Shown piece by piece: positions 52,184 through 62,450 of a DNA stretch of 62,982 bases; the stretch's first letter is position 1; every line of letters begins with the position of its first letter. The translations under genes were made by a program, and so were the position numbers. The notes below the pieces were generated by a model. The model did not search any database and was not told where the DNA came from. It worked only from the letters and a program-made list of their open reading frames with translations. Source of the stretch: Methylophilus sp. 14 (lineage in GTDB: Bacteria > Pseudomonadota > Gammaproteobacteria > Burkholderiales > Methylophilaceae); assembly GCF_015354345.1 (NCBI RefSeq), contig NZ_JADKYS010000009.1, forward strand, positions 1 through 62,982, given 5' to 3'.

Positions 52184-54751
52184 ATGATGAATCAACTTAC
52201 CCGCATCGTCATCGTCGGCAACGGCATGGTAGGACATTATTTTATGCAGGAGCTGGTCAAGCGCCATCCTGATCTGCACGCGGCGCGGCTGCAAGTGACG
52301 GTATTGGGCGAAGAGCCACGGCCTGCCTATGACCGCGTGCACCTTTCCAGCTTTTTCTCCGGCAGCACCGCTGAGGATTTATCTTTAGTCGAACCCGGTT
52401 TTTATGACCGCCCTGGCCTGGAATTGCGCCTCAACGCCCGCGTCAGCCAGATTGACCGTCACCAGCATACCGTCACCCTGACAGACAACACCGTCCTGCC
52501 ATACGACAAGCTGGTACTGGCCACCGGCTCTTTCCCATTCGTGCCTTCTGTCGCTGGCCGTGATCGCGAAAACTGCTTTGTCTATCGCACCATTGAAGAC
52601 CTGGAAGCAATGACCGCCGCAGGCAAAACGGCTAAAAGCGGTGTCGTGGTCGGCGGCGGCCTGTTGGGCCTGGAGTGTGCCAAAGCCTTGAAAGACATGG
52701 GCCTGGACACCCACGTGGTGGAATTTGCACCACGCCTGATGGCGGTGCAAGTCGACGAAGCGGGCGGCAAAGTACTGCGCAGCAAAATTGAAGAGCTAGG
52801 CGTACACGTGCACACCAGCCGCAACACCACAGCGATTGTGGATGGTGCGACGGCACGCCACCGCATGGTGTTTTTTGATGACACCTGGCTGGAAACCGAC
52901 ATGATCGTGTTCTCTGCCGGGATCCGCCCACGCGACGAACTGGCACGCGAATCTGGCCTGGCTATCGGCGCCCGTGGCGGCATCGCCATTGATGTTTTCT
53001 CCCGTTCCAGTGACCACGACATTTATGCCATCGGCGAATGCGCCAGCTGGCATGACGAAATGTATGGCCTGGTTGCCCCAGGGTATGACATGGCGCGTAC
53101 CGCCTGTGCGCACTTGTCAGGTGAAACCACGGCCACCTTCCAAGGTGCGGACATGAGCACCAAACTCAAACTGATGGGCGTAGACGTGGCCAGCGTGGGC
53201 GATGCGCATGGCAAAACCCATGGTTGCCGCAGCTATCAGTACACGGATGAAGTACGCAATATCTACAAAAAAATCGTCGTCAGCGAGGATGGCAAAAAGC
53301 TGCTGGGCGCGGTGCTGATTGGAAATGCTGATGAATACGGTACCTTGCAGCAGATGACCGTCAATGCGATGGCGCTGCCGGAAAATCCTGAGTTTCTGAT
53401 TCTGCCAGCCAGCGATGGCAAGGAAAAACCAGGCCTGGGCGTGGATGCCTTGCCTGACGCCGCGGTGCTGTGTTCTTGTAACAACGTCAGCAAAGGCGCG
53501 ATTGGTGAAGCCGTGGCGGCGGGCAATTGCAGCATAGGCGCCATCAAGTCCTGCACCAAAGCGGGGACGGCCTGCGGTGGCTGCGTACCATTGGTGACGC
53601 AAGTGATGAAGGCCGAGATGGTGAAACTGGGCATGACCGTCAACAACCACCTGTGCGAACACTTCCCATATTCGCGCCAGGAGCTTTACCACCTGGTGCG
53701 CGTAGAGCAAATCCGCACGTTTGACGAACTATTGGAAAAACACGGTAAAGGCCTGGGCTGCGACATTTGCAAACCGACCGCCGCCAGTATCCTCGCGTCG
53801 GTCTGGAACGACTTTATCCTCAAAAAAGACCTGGCTTCGCTGCAAGATTCCAACGACTACTTTTTGGGCAATATCCAGAAAGATGGCAGCTACTCCGTCG
53901 TGCCGCGTATGCCGGGAGGCGAAGTGACGCCGGATGGCCTGATCGCCATCGGCCAGATCGCCAAGAAATACAATTTGTACACCAAAGTCACCGGCGGCGC
54001 CCGTGTCGATATGTTCGGTGCCCGCGTTGAGCAATTGCCGAATATTTGGGAAGAGCTGATCGCCGCTGGCTTTGAGTCTGGCCATGCTTATGGCAAATCA
54101 CTGCGCACGGTCAAAAGCTGCGTCGGTTCTACCTGGTGCCGTTATGGCGTCGACGATAGTGTCGGCCTCGCCGTGCAATTGGAGAACCGTTACAAAGGCC
54201 TGCGTGCCCCGCACAAAATCAAGTTTGGCGTCTCTGGGTGTACGCGTGAATGTGCCGAAGCCCAAGGCAAAGATGTCGGTTTGATCGCCACTGAAAATGG
54301 CTGGAACCTGTATGTCTGCGGTAACGGCGGCATGAAACCACGCCACGCCGAGCTGATTGCCAGCGACCTAACCAAAGAAGAAGCGATCCGCATGATAGAC
54401 CGCTTCCTGATGTTCTACATCCGCACTGCCGACCGCCTGCAACGCACCAGCACCTGGCGCGACAATATGGAAGGTGGCCTCGACTACCTGCGCGACGTGG
54501 TGATTCATGACTCGCTGGGCCTGGGCGCCGAGCTGGAAGCTCAGATGCAACACGTGGTCGACCACTATCAGGATGAATGGAAAACCGCCGTCAACGATCC
54601 TGAAGTGCGCAAACGCTTCCGTAGCTTTGTGAACAGCAAAGCAGAAGACAGCAACATCGTCTTCGTGAACGAACGCGAACAGATACGCCCGGCCACGGTA
54701 GAAGAAAAGAAACAAGCGAAGGTCATCCCTATCCTCGCCACCACAGAGTAA
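52184..54751 (+). CDS. nirB: assimilatory nitrite reductase large subunit (NAD(P)H)
   Basis: Reduces nitrite to ammonium in the cytoplasm. Of two ATGs, 52184 is chosen (855 residues; AGGAAAC upstream). An N-terminal FAD/NAD(P)H domain (IVIVGNGMVGHYFMQEL, VVVGGGLLGLECAKAL) is followed by a BFD-type [2Fe-2S] part (CSCNNVSKGAIGEAV, SCTKAGTACGGC). The siroheme/[4Fe-4S] domain follows (KSCVGSTWCRYG, FGVSGCTRECAEAQG, NGGMKPRHAEL). All cluster cysteines are visible. nirD follows after 15 bases. The siroheme branch is supplied in part by the methyltransferase at 47905. Confidence 0.97.
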   Translation: MMNQLTRIVIVGNGMVGHYFMQELVKRHPDLHAARLQVTVLGEEPRPAYDRVHLSSFFSGSTAEDLSLVEPGFYDRPGLELRLNARVSQIDRHQHTVTLTDNTVLPYDKLVLATGSFPFVPSVAGRDRENCFVYRTIEDLEAMTAAGKTAKSGVVVGGGLLGLECAKALKDMGLDTHVVEFAPRLMAVQVDEAGGKVLRSKIEELGVHVHTSRNTTAIVDGATARHRMVFFDDTWLETDMIVFSAGIRPRDELARESGLAIGARGGIAIDVFSRSSDHDIYAIGECASWHDEMYGLVAPGYDMARTACAHLSGETTATFQGADMSTKLKLMGVDVASVGDAHGKTHGCRSYQYTDEVRNIYKKIVVSEDGKKLLGAVLIGNADEYGTLQQMTVNAMALPENPEFLILPASDGKEKPGLGVDALPDAAVLCSCNNVSKGAIGEAVAAGNCSIGAIKSCTKAGTACGGCVPLVTQVMKAEMVKLGMTVNNHLCEHFPYSRQELYHLVRVEQIRTFDELLEKHGKGLGCDICKPTAASILASVWNDFILKKDLASLQDSNDYFLGNIQKDGSYSVVPRMPGGEVTPDGLIAIGQIAKKYNLYTKVTGGARVDMFGARVEQLPNIWEELIAAGFESGHAYGKSLRTVKSCVGSTWCRYGVDDSVGLAVQLENRYKGLRAPHKIKFGVSGCTRECAEAQGKDVGLIATENGWNLYVCGNGGMKPRHAELIASDLTKEEAIRMIDRFLMFYIRTADRLQRTSTWRDNMEGGLDYLRDVVIHDSLGLGAELEAQMQHVVDHYQDEWKTAVNDPEVRKRFRSFVNSKAEDSNIVFVNEREQIRPATVEEKKQAKVIPILATTE

Positions 54752-54766
54752 TCAACGGAGTCAGTC

Positions 54767-55150
54767 ATGAGTCAAGTTCAACAAGCCGTCGCATTGGATG
54801 CGGCAATGAATCAAAGCGCAAGCCAGTTTGGCGTCTGGCACACGGTGTGTGCCCTCGAAGACATCTGGCCGAATATGGGCGTCTGCGCCCTGGTTGAAGG
54901 TCGTCAGATTGCGATTTTCCGCCTGCAGGACAACCAGCTCTACGCTTTGGATAACTATGATCCGCACAGCGACGCCAACGTGCTGTCGCGCGGCATCGTC
55001 GGTGACTTAGGTGGCGAACGGGTGGTCGCCTCGCCTATCTACAAGCATCACTACCAGTTGCGCACGGGGATTTGTGTAGAGGATGCCAGCATCAGCCTCA
55101 AGACTTACCCGGTAGAACTGCGCGACGATACGGTGTGGGTGCAGGTTTAG
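54767..55150 (+). CDS. nirD: nitrite reductase small subunit
   Basis: A 127-residue Rieske-fold protein that accompanies NirB. The NirD pattern is clear: WHTVCALEDIWPNMGVCALVEGRQIAIFRLQDNQLYALDNYDPHS, then IYKHHYQLRTGICVEDASISLKTYPVEL. As in most NirD proteins the Rieske cluster ligands are largely missing (no Cys-x-His pair), so it plays a structural role. It begins 15 bases after nirB and 18 bases before the nitrate reductase gene. Confidence 0.95.
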   Translation: MSQVQQAVALDAAMNQSASQFGVWHTVCALEDIWPNMGVCALVEGRQIAIFRLQDNQLYALDNYDPHSDANVLSRGIVGDLGGERVVASPIYKHHYQLRTGICVEDASISLKTYPVELRDDTVWVQV

Positions 55151-55168
55151 TCAGGGGTAACAAGCATC

Positions 55169-58100
55169 ATGGTGACACAGGTTAAATCAGTCTGCCCTTA
55201 TTGCGGTGTCGGTTGCGGCATTGTGATGGAAGTAGAACACCAGAAGGTGATCAAGGTGTATGGCGACAAGCAGCACCCGACCAACTTTGGACGCCTGTGT
55301 ACCAAAGGCAATACGTGTATCCAGGCCATCGCCGACTCCGGACGTTTGGAATACGCCTACGTGCGCCCGGCGCGCGGGCAAGAGTCGGTGCGTACCGGGC
55401 TGGATGCCGCCATCAAGGAAACCGCCCGCCGCCTGCGCGCCATTTTGGACCAACATGGGCCGGATGCGATTGCGCTGTATGTGTCTGGCCAGATGTCGAT
55501 AGAGTCGCAGTACCTCGCCAACAAACTGGTGAAAGGCTATCTCGGCAGCAACAATATTGAATCCAACTCACGCCTGTGCATGGCTAGCGCAGGCAGTGGC
55601 TACAAACTATCGCTGGGTGCAGATGGCCCACCGGGCTCCTACGAAGACTTTGACCAGACTGACCTGTTCTTTGTCATTGGCGCCAATATGGCCGATTGCC
55701 ACCCTATCCTGTTCCTGCGCATGATGGATAGAGTCAAGGCCGGGGCCAAGTTAATCGTCGTCGACCCACGCCGCAATACCACGGCCGATAAAGCCAACCT
55801 GTTTATGCAGATCAAGCCAGGCACAGACTTGGCCCTGCTCAATGGTCTGTTGCACCTGCTGGTAAAAAACGGCCATACCGATACTGCATTTATTGCCGAA
55901 TTTACCGAAGGCTGGGAGGACATGTCGGACTTTCTGGAAGACTATCCCCCAGCAAAAGTGGCGGACATCACAGGCTTAAATGAGGCGGATATTCGCCAAG
56001 CAGCCGAGTGGATAGGCACCAGCAAAAACTGGATCAGTTGCTGGACCATGGGCCTGAATCAAAGCACACATGGCACTTGGAACACCAATGCCATTTGCAA
56101 CCTGCATCTGGCCACAGGTGCGATTTGCCGCCCAGGTAGCGGCCCGTTTTCACTGACCGGACAACCCAATGCCATGGGCGGCCGTGAAATGGGCTATATG
56201 GGCCCAGGCTTACCAGGCCAGCGCTCTGTGCTGGTCGAACAAGACCGCCAATTTATTGAGCAATTATGGCAGGTGCCGGAAGGCACCCTGCATACGCGCC
56301 TGGGTGGCGGCACGGTCGCCATGTTTGAACAGATGATGGCAGGCAAGATCAAAGCGTGCTGGGTGATTTGCACCAACCCGGTCGCCAGCATGGCAAACCG
56401 TAAAAATGTGATTGCAGGGCTAGAAAAAGCCGAACTGGTGATTGCGCAGGATGCGTTTTTAGATACCGAAACCAATCGCTATGCCGACATTTTGCTCCCG
56501 GGCGCCCTATGGGCCGAGGCAGAAGGCGTGATGATTAACTCCGAACGCAATATGACGCTGATGCAGCATGCGGTGAATCCGCCGGGCGAGGCGATGACAG
56601 ACTGGCAGATCATTGCAAAAGTCGCTTGCGAGATGGGCTTTAGCGAGGGCTTCAGCTATACCTCTGCCGCCGAAGTATTTGAAGAAATCACCCGCGCCTC
56701 TAACCTGAACACCGGCTACGACATCCGTGGCGTCAGCCATGACAAGTTGCGCCAGCAACCCCTGCAATGGCCATGTGCGCCAGACAACACTGAAGATCGG
56801 CACCCGATTCGCTACCTTAACGACGGCATCAGCCAGAAGCTGACCATTCGTGAAGATGGCAGCCAACCGCGCATTGCGTTTGCCACCGCCAGCGGCAAAG
56901 GCGTGTTTTTTGCCCGCCCGCATATGGATCCGGCCGAACTGCCTGACCCGGACTACCCGTTTGTGCTCAATACCGGCCGTCTGCAACACCAATGGCACAC
57001 CCTGACCAAAACCGGCAAGATTGCCACATTAAACAAACTCAACCCTGGCCCTTTTGTAGAGCTGCACCCTGAAGATGCTGCTGCGTTGGGCATACAAGAT
57101 AAAGACCAGGTCGAGATTCGCTCGCGGCGTGGCCGCGCCGTATTACCTGCCGTGGTGACCGACCGCGTGCGCGCGGGCAATTGTTTTACGCCCTTTCACT
57201 GGAACGATGTCTTCGGCGACGACCTCACCATTAATGCCGTCACCAGTGATGCCATAGACCCCATTTCGCAACAACCCGAATTCAAATTCTGCGCCGTCGC
57301 CATGACACGCGTCGCGCCCGCGCAGCGCCCCGCTAGCCAGGCAGACGATGCGCACATCACCGTCACCAGCACAGGTGACTCGACAAAGAATAACAAGGAA
57401 CTCAATATGAAAGATATCGACGCTTTAGCCAGGTTGCTGGGGCTAGATAAGCAACCGGAAATCATCCTGGATGCGCAGGAACAACTTTACCTGCAAGGCT
57501 TTGTCACCGGCTTGCGTACCGAAGAATCGCGCCAGTTAGGTGGCGTGCCCACGCTGCCAGAAAACGCACCACTGGCTCCGGCCAAGCATGTATTGATTAA
57601 CGGAATTCTGGCTGGTTTGTTTGCACGTAGCTGGCTACCAGAGGGCGCTAACCTGCCTGCAGGCTTGCCAGATTTTTCGACCACGCAAACAAGTGCCACC
57701 GCCACAGTCACGATTCTTTGGGCCTCACAGACAGGCAATGCCGAAGGCTTTGCCGAAAAATGTGCCGAGCATATCAAAGCCAGCGGCCTCAAGGCTGTCG
57801 TCAAAACGATGGACAGCATCAATCTGGCAGACCTGGCCATGACCAGCCAAGTGCTTCTGCTTGCCAGCACCTTTGGCGATGGCGATCCGCCTGATAATGC
57901 TAATCAGTTTTGGACTGCGCTACAGGCAGACAATGCGCCAAATCTGCAAAATACGCAGTTTTCTGTACTGGCCTTTGGCGACTCCAACTACGATCAATTC
58001 TGCGGCTTTGGCCGTAAACTGGATGCACGGCTCGAAGCGCTGGGTGCACAACGCCTGAGCGATCGTATGGACTGTGAGCCGGACTTTGAGCAACCCGCAA

Positions 58101-59335
58101 ACGAATGGCTGAGCAAAGTGATGACGGCCTTAGCCAATAGTGCCGCCAGCGTAGCGCAACCCGCCATGGCACTGGCAGGCGATGTGGATGAAGCTGCAGC
58201 AGAAACTGCCACGGCAACGCCTTCTGGCTATACCCGCCAGCACCCGCTCAACGCGCCATTAGTCATTAACCAACGCCTCAATGCCAACGGCGCAGAGAGA
58301 GAAATACGCCAGTTTGGCTTTGACCTCACCAATAGTGGCTTCAGCTATGAAGCGGGCGATGCACTCGGCGTCTGGCCTATCAACTGCCCCGAACTCGTAG
58401 GCGACATGCTGAATGCGCTCAAACTCTCACCTTCCACCATGGTGACTGTCAAAGATCACGGCGACATCGCTTTAGTCGATGCACTATCGCATCACTATGA
58501 GATTGCCCGCATCACGCCTGACCTGCTCAAATTTGTGCAAACACGCAGTGCCAGCAGCACGCTTGCCAGTTTGATGGCCGACGAAAAAACCCTCAAAGAC
58601 TGGCTATGGGGTAAACAAATCATCGACGTATTACAAACATACCCAATCAAAGTCGAGGCAAGCGAATGGCTGGCAGTATTAAAACGCCTGCAACCGCGCC
58701 TTTACTCCATTTCGTCCAGCCCGAAAACGCATCCTAACCAGGTGCACCTGACTGTTTCCACCGTGCGTTACGGTAAAGACAACGCGCGTGGCGGCGTTTG
58801 CTCCACTTTTATGGCCGACCGCGCAGGTGATATCAGTGTGCCTATCTTCCTGCAACGCTCAGCACATTTCCGCCCACCAAAAAATCCGGATTCACCGCTG
58901 ATTATGGTGGGCCCAGGTACAGGCATTGCGCCATTTATCGCCTTTTTACAAGAGCGCCAGGCCACCGCAGCGCCAGGTAAAAACTGGCTGTTCTTTGGCG
59001 AGCAACACGCCGCCACCGACTTTTACTACCGCGAAGAATTAGAGACACTACAACAAGAGGGCGTATTAACCCGCTTAGACACGGCCTTCTCACGCGACCA
59101 GGCTGAGAAGATTTATGTACAACACCGCATGCTGGAACAAGGCGAACAGCTATGGCAATGGTTACAGCAAGGCGCCCATTTCTGCGTGTGTGGTGACGCC
59201 AACCGTATGGCTAAAGATGTGGATGCAGCCTTGAAAAACATTATTCAAATTCACGGCAAAATGACGGCAGAAGCAGCGGCTGACTATGTCGCCAAGATGG
59301 CGCAGGAAAAGCGCTATGTACGGGACGTTTACTAA
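55169..59335 (+). CDS. nasA: assimilatory nitrate reductase fused to CysJ-like flavoprotein
   Basis: A 1388-residue fusion. Residues 1-715 are a NapA/NasA-type molybdopterin nitrate reductase: Cys9, Cys12, Cys16 and Cys44 (CPYCGVGCGIV, GRLCTKGN) bind [4Fe-4S] and Cys137 (RLCMASAGSGY) is the probable Mo ligand. From Met747 the protein looks like a sulfite-reductase-type flavoprotein: flavodoxin (ILWASQTGNAEGFAEK, STFGDGDPPDNA, about 846-990), FAD domain (RLYSISSSPKTHP) and NADPH domain ending KRYVRDVY. It would take electrons from NADPH and reduce nitrate to nitrite for NirBD. AAGGAA lies 8 bases before the internal ATG at 57407. Confidence 0.95.
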   Translation: MVTQVKSVCPYCGVGCGIVMEVEHQKVIKVYGDKQHPTNFGRLCTKGNTCIQAIADSGRLEYAYVRPARGQESVRTGLDAAIKETARRLRAILDQHGPDAIALYVSGQMSIESQYLANKLVKGYLGSNNIESNSRLCMASAGSGYKLSLGADGPPGSYEDFDQTDLFFVIGANMADCHPILFLRMMDRVKAGAKLIVVDPRRNTTADKANLFMQIKPGTDLALLNGLLHLLVKNGHTDTAFIAEFTEGWEDMSDFLEDYPPAKVADITGLNEADIRQAAEWIGTSKNWISCWTMGLNQSTHGTWNTNAICNLHLATGAICRPGSGPFSLTGQPNAMGGREMGYMGPGLPGQRSVLVEQDRQFIEQLWQVPEGTLHTRLGGGTVAMFEQMMAGKIKACWVICTNPVASMANRKNVIAGLEKAELVIAQDAFLDTETNRYADILLPGALWAEAEGVMINSERNMTLMQHAVNPPGEAMTDWQIIAKVACEMGFSEGFSYTSAAEVFEEITRASNLNTGYDIRGVSHDKLRQQPLQWPCAPDNTEDRHPIRYLNDGISQKLTIREDGSQPRIAFATASGKGVFFARPHMDPAELPDPDYPFVLNTGRLQHQWHTLTKTGKIATLNKLNPGPFVELHPEDAAALGIQDKDQVEIRSRRGRAVLPAVVTDRVRAGNCFTPFHWNDVFGDDLTINAVTSDAIDPISQQPEFKFCAVAMTRVAPAQRPASQADDAHITVTSTGDSTKNNKELNMKDIDALARLLGLDKQPEIILDAQEQLYLQGFVTGLRTEESRQLGGVPTLPENAPLAPAKHVLINGILAGLFARSWLPEGANLPAGLPDFSTTQTSATATVTILWASQTGNAEGFAEKCAEHIKASGLKAVVKTMDSINLADLAMTSQVLLLASTFGDGDPPDNANQFWTALQADNAPNLQNTQFSVLAFGDSNYDQFCGFGRKLDARLEALGAQRLSDRMDCEPDFEQPANEWLSKVMTALANSAASVAQPAMALAGDVDEAAAETATATPSGYTRQHPLNAPLVINQRLNANGAEREIRQFGFDLTNSGFSYEAGDALGVWPINCPELVGDMLNALKLSPSTMVTVKDHGDIALVDALSHHYEIARITPDLLKFVQTRSASSTLASLMADEKTLKDWLWGKQIIDVLQTYPIKVEASEWLAVLKRLQPRLYSISSSPKTHPNQVHLTVSTVRYGKDNARGGVCSTFMADRAGDISVPIFLQRSAHFRPPKNPDSPLIMVGPGTGIAPFIAFLQERQATAAPGKNWLFFGEQHAATDFYYREELETLQQEGVLTRLDTAFSRDQAEKIYVQHRMLEQGEQLWQWLQQGAHFCVCGDANRMAKDVDAALKNIIQIHGKMTAEAAADYVAKMAQEKRYVRDVY

Positions 59336-59361
59336 AGAATATGTGCAGCGGGAAGAACATC

Positions 59362-59454
59362 ATGTTGATGAAAAACAAAAACCTCAGAAATTATGCTGTG
59401 TCTGAAGAGGCTCTGATTAGCACGGTCGACGAGGGTATAAATAATTTTGTGTAA
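59362..59454 (+). pseudogene. possible 5' fragment of a gene cut by IS256 element
   Basis: A 30-codon frame beginning MLMKNKNLRNYAVSEEALIS after GGGAAG. Its last 7 codons and stop lie in the left terminal repeat of the IS256-family element (which starts at 59431). It could be the truncated start of a gene once present behind the nitrate reductase. I do not recognise the family, and chance cannot be excluded. Confidence 0.35.
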
Positions 59455-60760
59455 ACGGTCATTTTGCAGGAAACTGCGCACGTACTTTTGGAGTAGAAAT
59501 GACCGTATCAAAAGCTCTCCCCAAGGATCTGATTGATGGATTGTTGGCGAATTATAAAAAGCCCGAAGATTTAATTGGCGAGAATGGACTGCTCAAGCAG
59601 TTAACCAAAGCACTGGTTGAACGGGCGCTTGAAGCAGAGATGGCCGAACACCTAGGCCACGATAAAAATGAGCCGGTAAAGAATGCGACTGGTAACACCC
59701 GTAATGGTAAAAGCCGCAAGACCCTCAAAGGGGACTTTGGCGAACTGCCTATTGAGATTCCTCGAGACCGCGCAGGCAGCTTCGAGCCACAACTGATCCC
59801 GAAACATCAGACCCGCTGGACAGGCTTTGATGACAAGATCATCTCGCTATACGCCAGAGGCATGACAGTACGTGAGATTCAACAGCACTTGTCCGAGATG
59901 TACGGCACAGAGATTTCACCGACATTAATCTCCAATGTCACTGATGCAGTGATTGACGAGGTTAAGCTGTGGCAATCTCGCCCCCTCGACAGCATTTATC
60001 CTATCGTCTATCTGGATTGCATCCACGTCAAAGTCAGAGATGCAGGCAGTGTGCGTGCTAAAGCGGTATACCTTGCCATCGGCGTTAATATGGAAGGTCA
60101 CAAGGAAGTCATGGGCTTATGGATCGCCCAGACCGAAGGGGCCAAGTTCTGGCTGGCCGTAGTCACCGAACTCAAGAACCGTGGCGTACAAGACATCTTC
60201 ATTGCCTGTGTGGATGGATTAAAGGGTTTCCCGGAAGCGATTGAAACTGTCTATCCGCAAGCCACGGTGCAGATTTGCATCGTACACATGGTGCGCAACA
60301 GCCTGAACTATGTGGGCTGGAACAAGCGTAAAGAAGTGGCGGCTGACCTCAAGCTGATTTACAGCTCTGCCACACTAGCTGAGGCTGAAATGGCACTGCT
60401 GGACTTTGAGCATCAGTGGGGTGAAGCTTATCCATTAATCGCCAAATCCTGGCGCAACAACTGGCAGCGCATCATCCCATTATTTGACTATCCGCCTGAG
60501 ATCAGGCGCGTGATTTACACCACTAATGCCATTGAGTCTGTGAATATGAGCCTACGAAAGATCACCAAGAATCGTGGTTCGTTTCCGAATGATGAATCAC
60601 TGATTAAGCTGTTCTATCTGGCCTTGCAGAACATCAGTGAGAAGTGGTCTATGCCACTGAGAGATTGGAAACCTGCACTAAACAGGTTTACCATACAGTT
60701 CGAGGAAAGAATGCCTCGGCAGTAATCAACCGCCGTTTACACAAAATTCAGGACACCCTC
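59431..60760 (+). mobile_element. IS256-family insertion sequence, 1330 bp
   Basis: The ends are 28-bp imperfect inverted repeats: 59431-59458 and 60733-60760 share GAGGGT and then ATTTTGTGTAAACGG, 23 of 28 positions. One transposase gene fills the inside. Flanks (CGGTCGAC before, TCGTGCCG after) show no direct duplication of 8-9 bases, which this family normally makes. This suggests a later deletion or recombination on one side. It truncates the sensor gene on its right. Confidence 0.93.
59499..60725 (+). CDS. IS256-family transposase
   Basis: A full-length 408-residue DDE transposase. The Mutator/IS256 signatures are present: EHLGHDKNE, GNTRNGKSRKTLKGDFGEL, YLDCIHVKVRD (first Asp), ACVDGLKGFPEAI (second Asp), the C/H motif VHMVRNSLNYV, and TTNAIESVNMSLRK (Glu). 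Length and motif order are as expected, so the element is probably still active. The gene starts 68 bases inside the left repeat and ends 8 bases before the right repeat. Confidence 0.96.
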   Translation: MTVSKALPKDLIDGLLANYKKPEDLIGENGLLKQLTKALVERALEAEMAEHLGHDKNEPVKNATGNTRNGKSRKTLKGDFGELPIEIPRDRAGSFEPQLIPKHQTRWTGFDDKIISLYARGMTVREIQQHLSEMYGTEISPTLISNVTDAVIDEVKLWQSRPLDSIYPIVYLDCIHVKVRDAGSVRAKAVYLAIGVNMEGHKEVMGLWIAQTEGAKFWLAVVTELKNRGVQDIFIACVDGLKGFPEAIETVYPQATVQICIVHMVRNSLNYVGWNKRKEVAADLKLIYSSATLAEAEMALLDFEHQWGEAYPLIAKSWRNNWQRIIPLFDYPPEIRRVIYTTNAIESVNMSLRKITKNRGSFPNDESLIKLFYLALQNISEKWSMPLRDWKPALNRFTIQFEERMPRQ

Positions 60761-62450
60761 TCGTGCCGATAATATGCTCAGCATCCACACTGAGCATTTC
60801 TGCATAGCTGCGATTTGCGAAAATCACTTTATTTGTACTAAGAGACAAAATACGTACGGCTATCGGGCTAATTTCTAATAGCTTACGCATTCGTGTCGCG
60901 TTCTCACGCAAGCTCTCTTCTACAAGTTTTTCTCTGCGAATATCTCTAAAAATAACGACACTACCGATGATGTCGTTATCATTTCGCAATGGCGCAGCAT
61001 TGATTGCAACCGGTAAAACAATTTTGTCTTTGGTGATAAATACTTCATCATCGGAGCTGATTGATTTGCCAGTGATCATGGAGCGTCTCACGATACATTC
61101 TTCATAAGGCAAAGTGCTGCCATCGACACGCAGATGATGCGTTATTTCATGCATGCTTTTGCCGTACAACTCATTCAGCTTCCATCCAAGAATCTTTTCT
61201 GCTTCAGGATTCATGAAGATTAACAAGCCATTCTTGTCTAAGGCATAGACCGCTTCACGCATAGCGTCAGTGATACTTGAAATGAATTGCTGTTTTTCAT
61301 TTAATGAAGACTGATTTTCTTTTCTTTCCGTGATATCCCGGGTCACCTTAGAGAAGCCATCTAGACTACCGTCCGGCGCATAGATTGGCCGAATAAGGAC
61401 GCTTGCATAAAACATGGATCCATTTTTTCTGACGCGCAAGCCTTCATCTTCAAACTTACCCGTATCCAGTGCCTCCTGAAGAATACGATTTGTCCTGCCT
61501 GAAGCTATATCATCGGCCGGATAGAACAATGAAAAATGTTTACCAATAATCTCACTGGCTGAATATCCTTTGATGCGCTGAGCGCCCATATTCCAGGTCC
61601 TGATATAGCCCCGTTTATCCAGTCTGATAATTGCATAATCCGCAATTGTTTCAACCAAAGAGTGCAACTCCATCTCGCTGGCTTGAAAGTCATAAATATT
61701 TTTCTTCAGGGAATAAATGTAGGCGATTAAAAGTGACAGAACTTGAATCGCTAATACATTGATGACGATTTGCTTCAGCTCATTTTTGTAAATCGAAAAT
61801 GCACCGCCTTCTAAAATGCCGCCCTTCACAAAGTAAGTAGCAACGACTGCGGTGTAATGGAGCGTTAATACAGCGAATCCAATCATTAAGCTGGGAATGA
61901 AAAGATTCGCTATCTTGGCACTGTCAAACTTGATGCTACATTTCAACGAAAAATATGAAAACAGCAATACGAGTGTGATCGCTGCTGCAAAGATGAGGGG
62001 GGAGTAATAAATGTTGCCTTCGATTCTCATTGCGGACATGCCAATCGAATGCATACTCGCAATGCCCAGTCCCAGCGCTAAGGTATTCGAGAATAGTGTT
62101 TTTTTGCTAACGTCTTTTAGTTGGGAAAAAGTCAAAAATGTCCAACTGGCCAATATCACTGGAATGATGGAAATAAAGGTGAGAATTTGCTCGTAATTTA
62201 CTGAGCACGGTAGCTTTAATGCTACCAAGCCGATAAAGTGTGTCGCCCAAATGCCAATGCCCATGGTAACAGCGGCCAGCAATGTCAGAAAAAATCGAGA
62301 GGTTTTATTAGTATGCGAGCCTATGTTTTGCATGACCGCAAGCGCAGGAAATGTCGAAAACAAGGCAAAGAAAATCGAAAGCAATACGAGAGAGAAATCA
62401 TATTTGCCTTGAAAAAGCAGTGCTAGTGCAGGAGTGCTAGTCAGAAACAT
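60726..62450 (-). pseudogene. MHYT-PAS sensor protein, 3' end cut by IS256 element
   Basis: A membrane sensor of 574 residues from the ATG at 62450. Residues about 1-240 form a seven-helix MHYT domain, with THFIGL, SMHSIGMSAMRI and TLHYTAVVATYF as the repeated M-H-Y-T motifs. Three PAS domains follow (residues about 265-390, 395-510, 520 on), the first with YIRTWNMGAQRIKGYSASEIIGKHFSLFYP. The last codons (RGCPEFCVNGG) come from the IS terminal repeat; the break is at 60760/60761. The missing output domain (GGDEF, EAL or histidine kinase) is not found on the other side of the IS. Confidence 0.88.
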
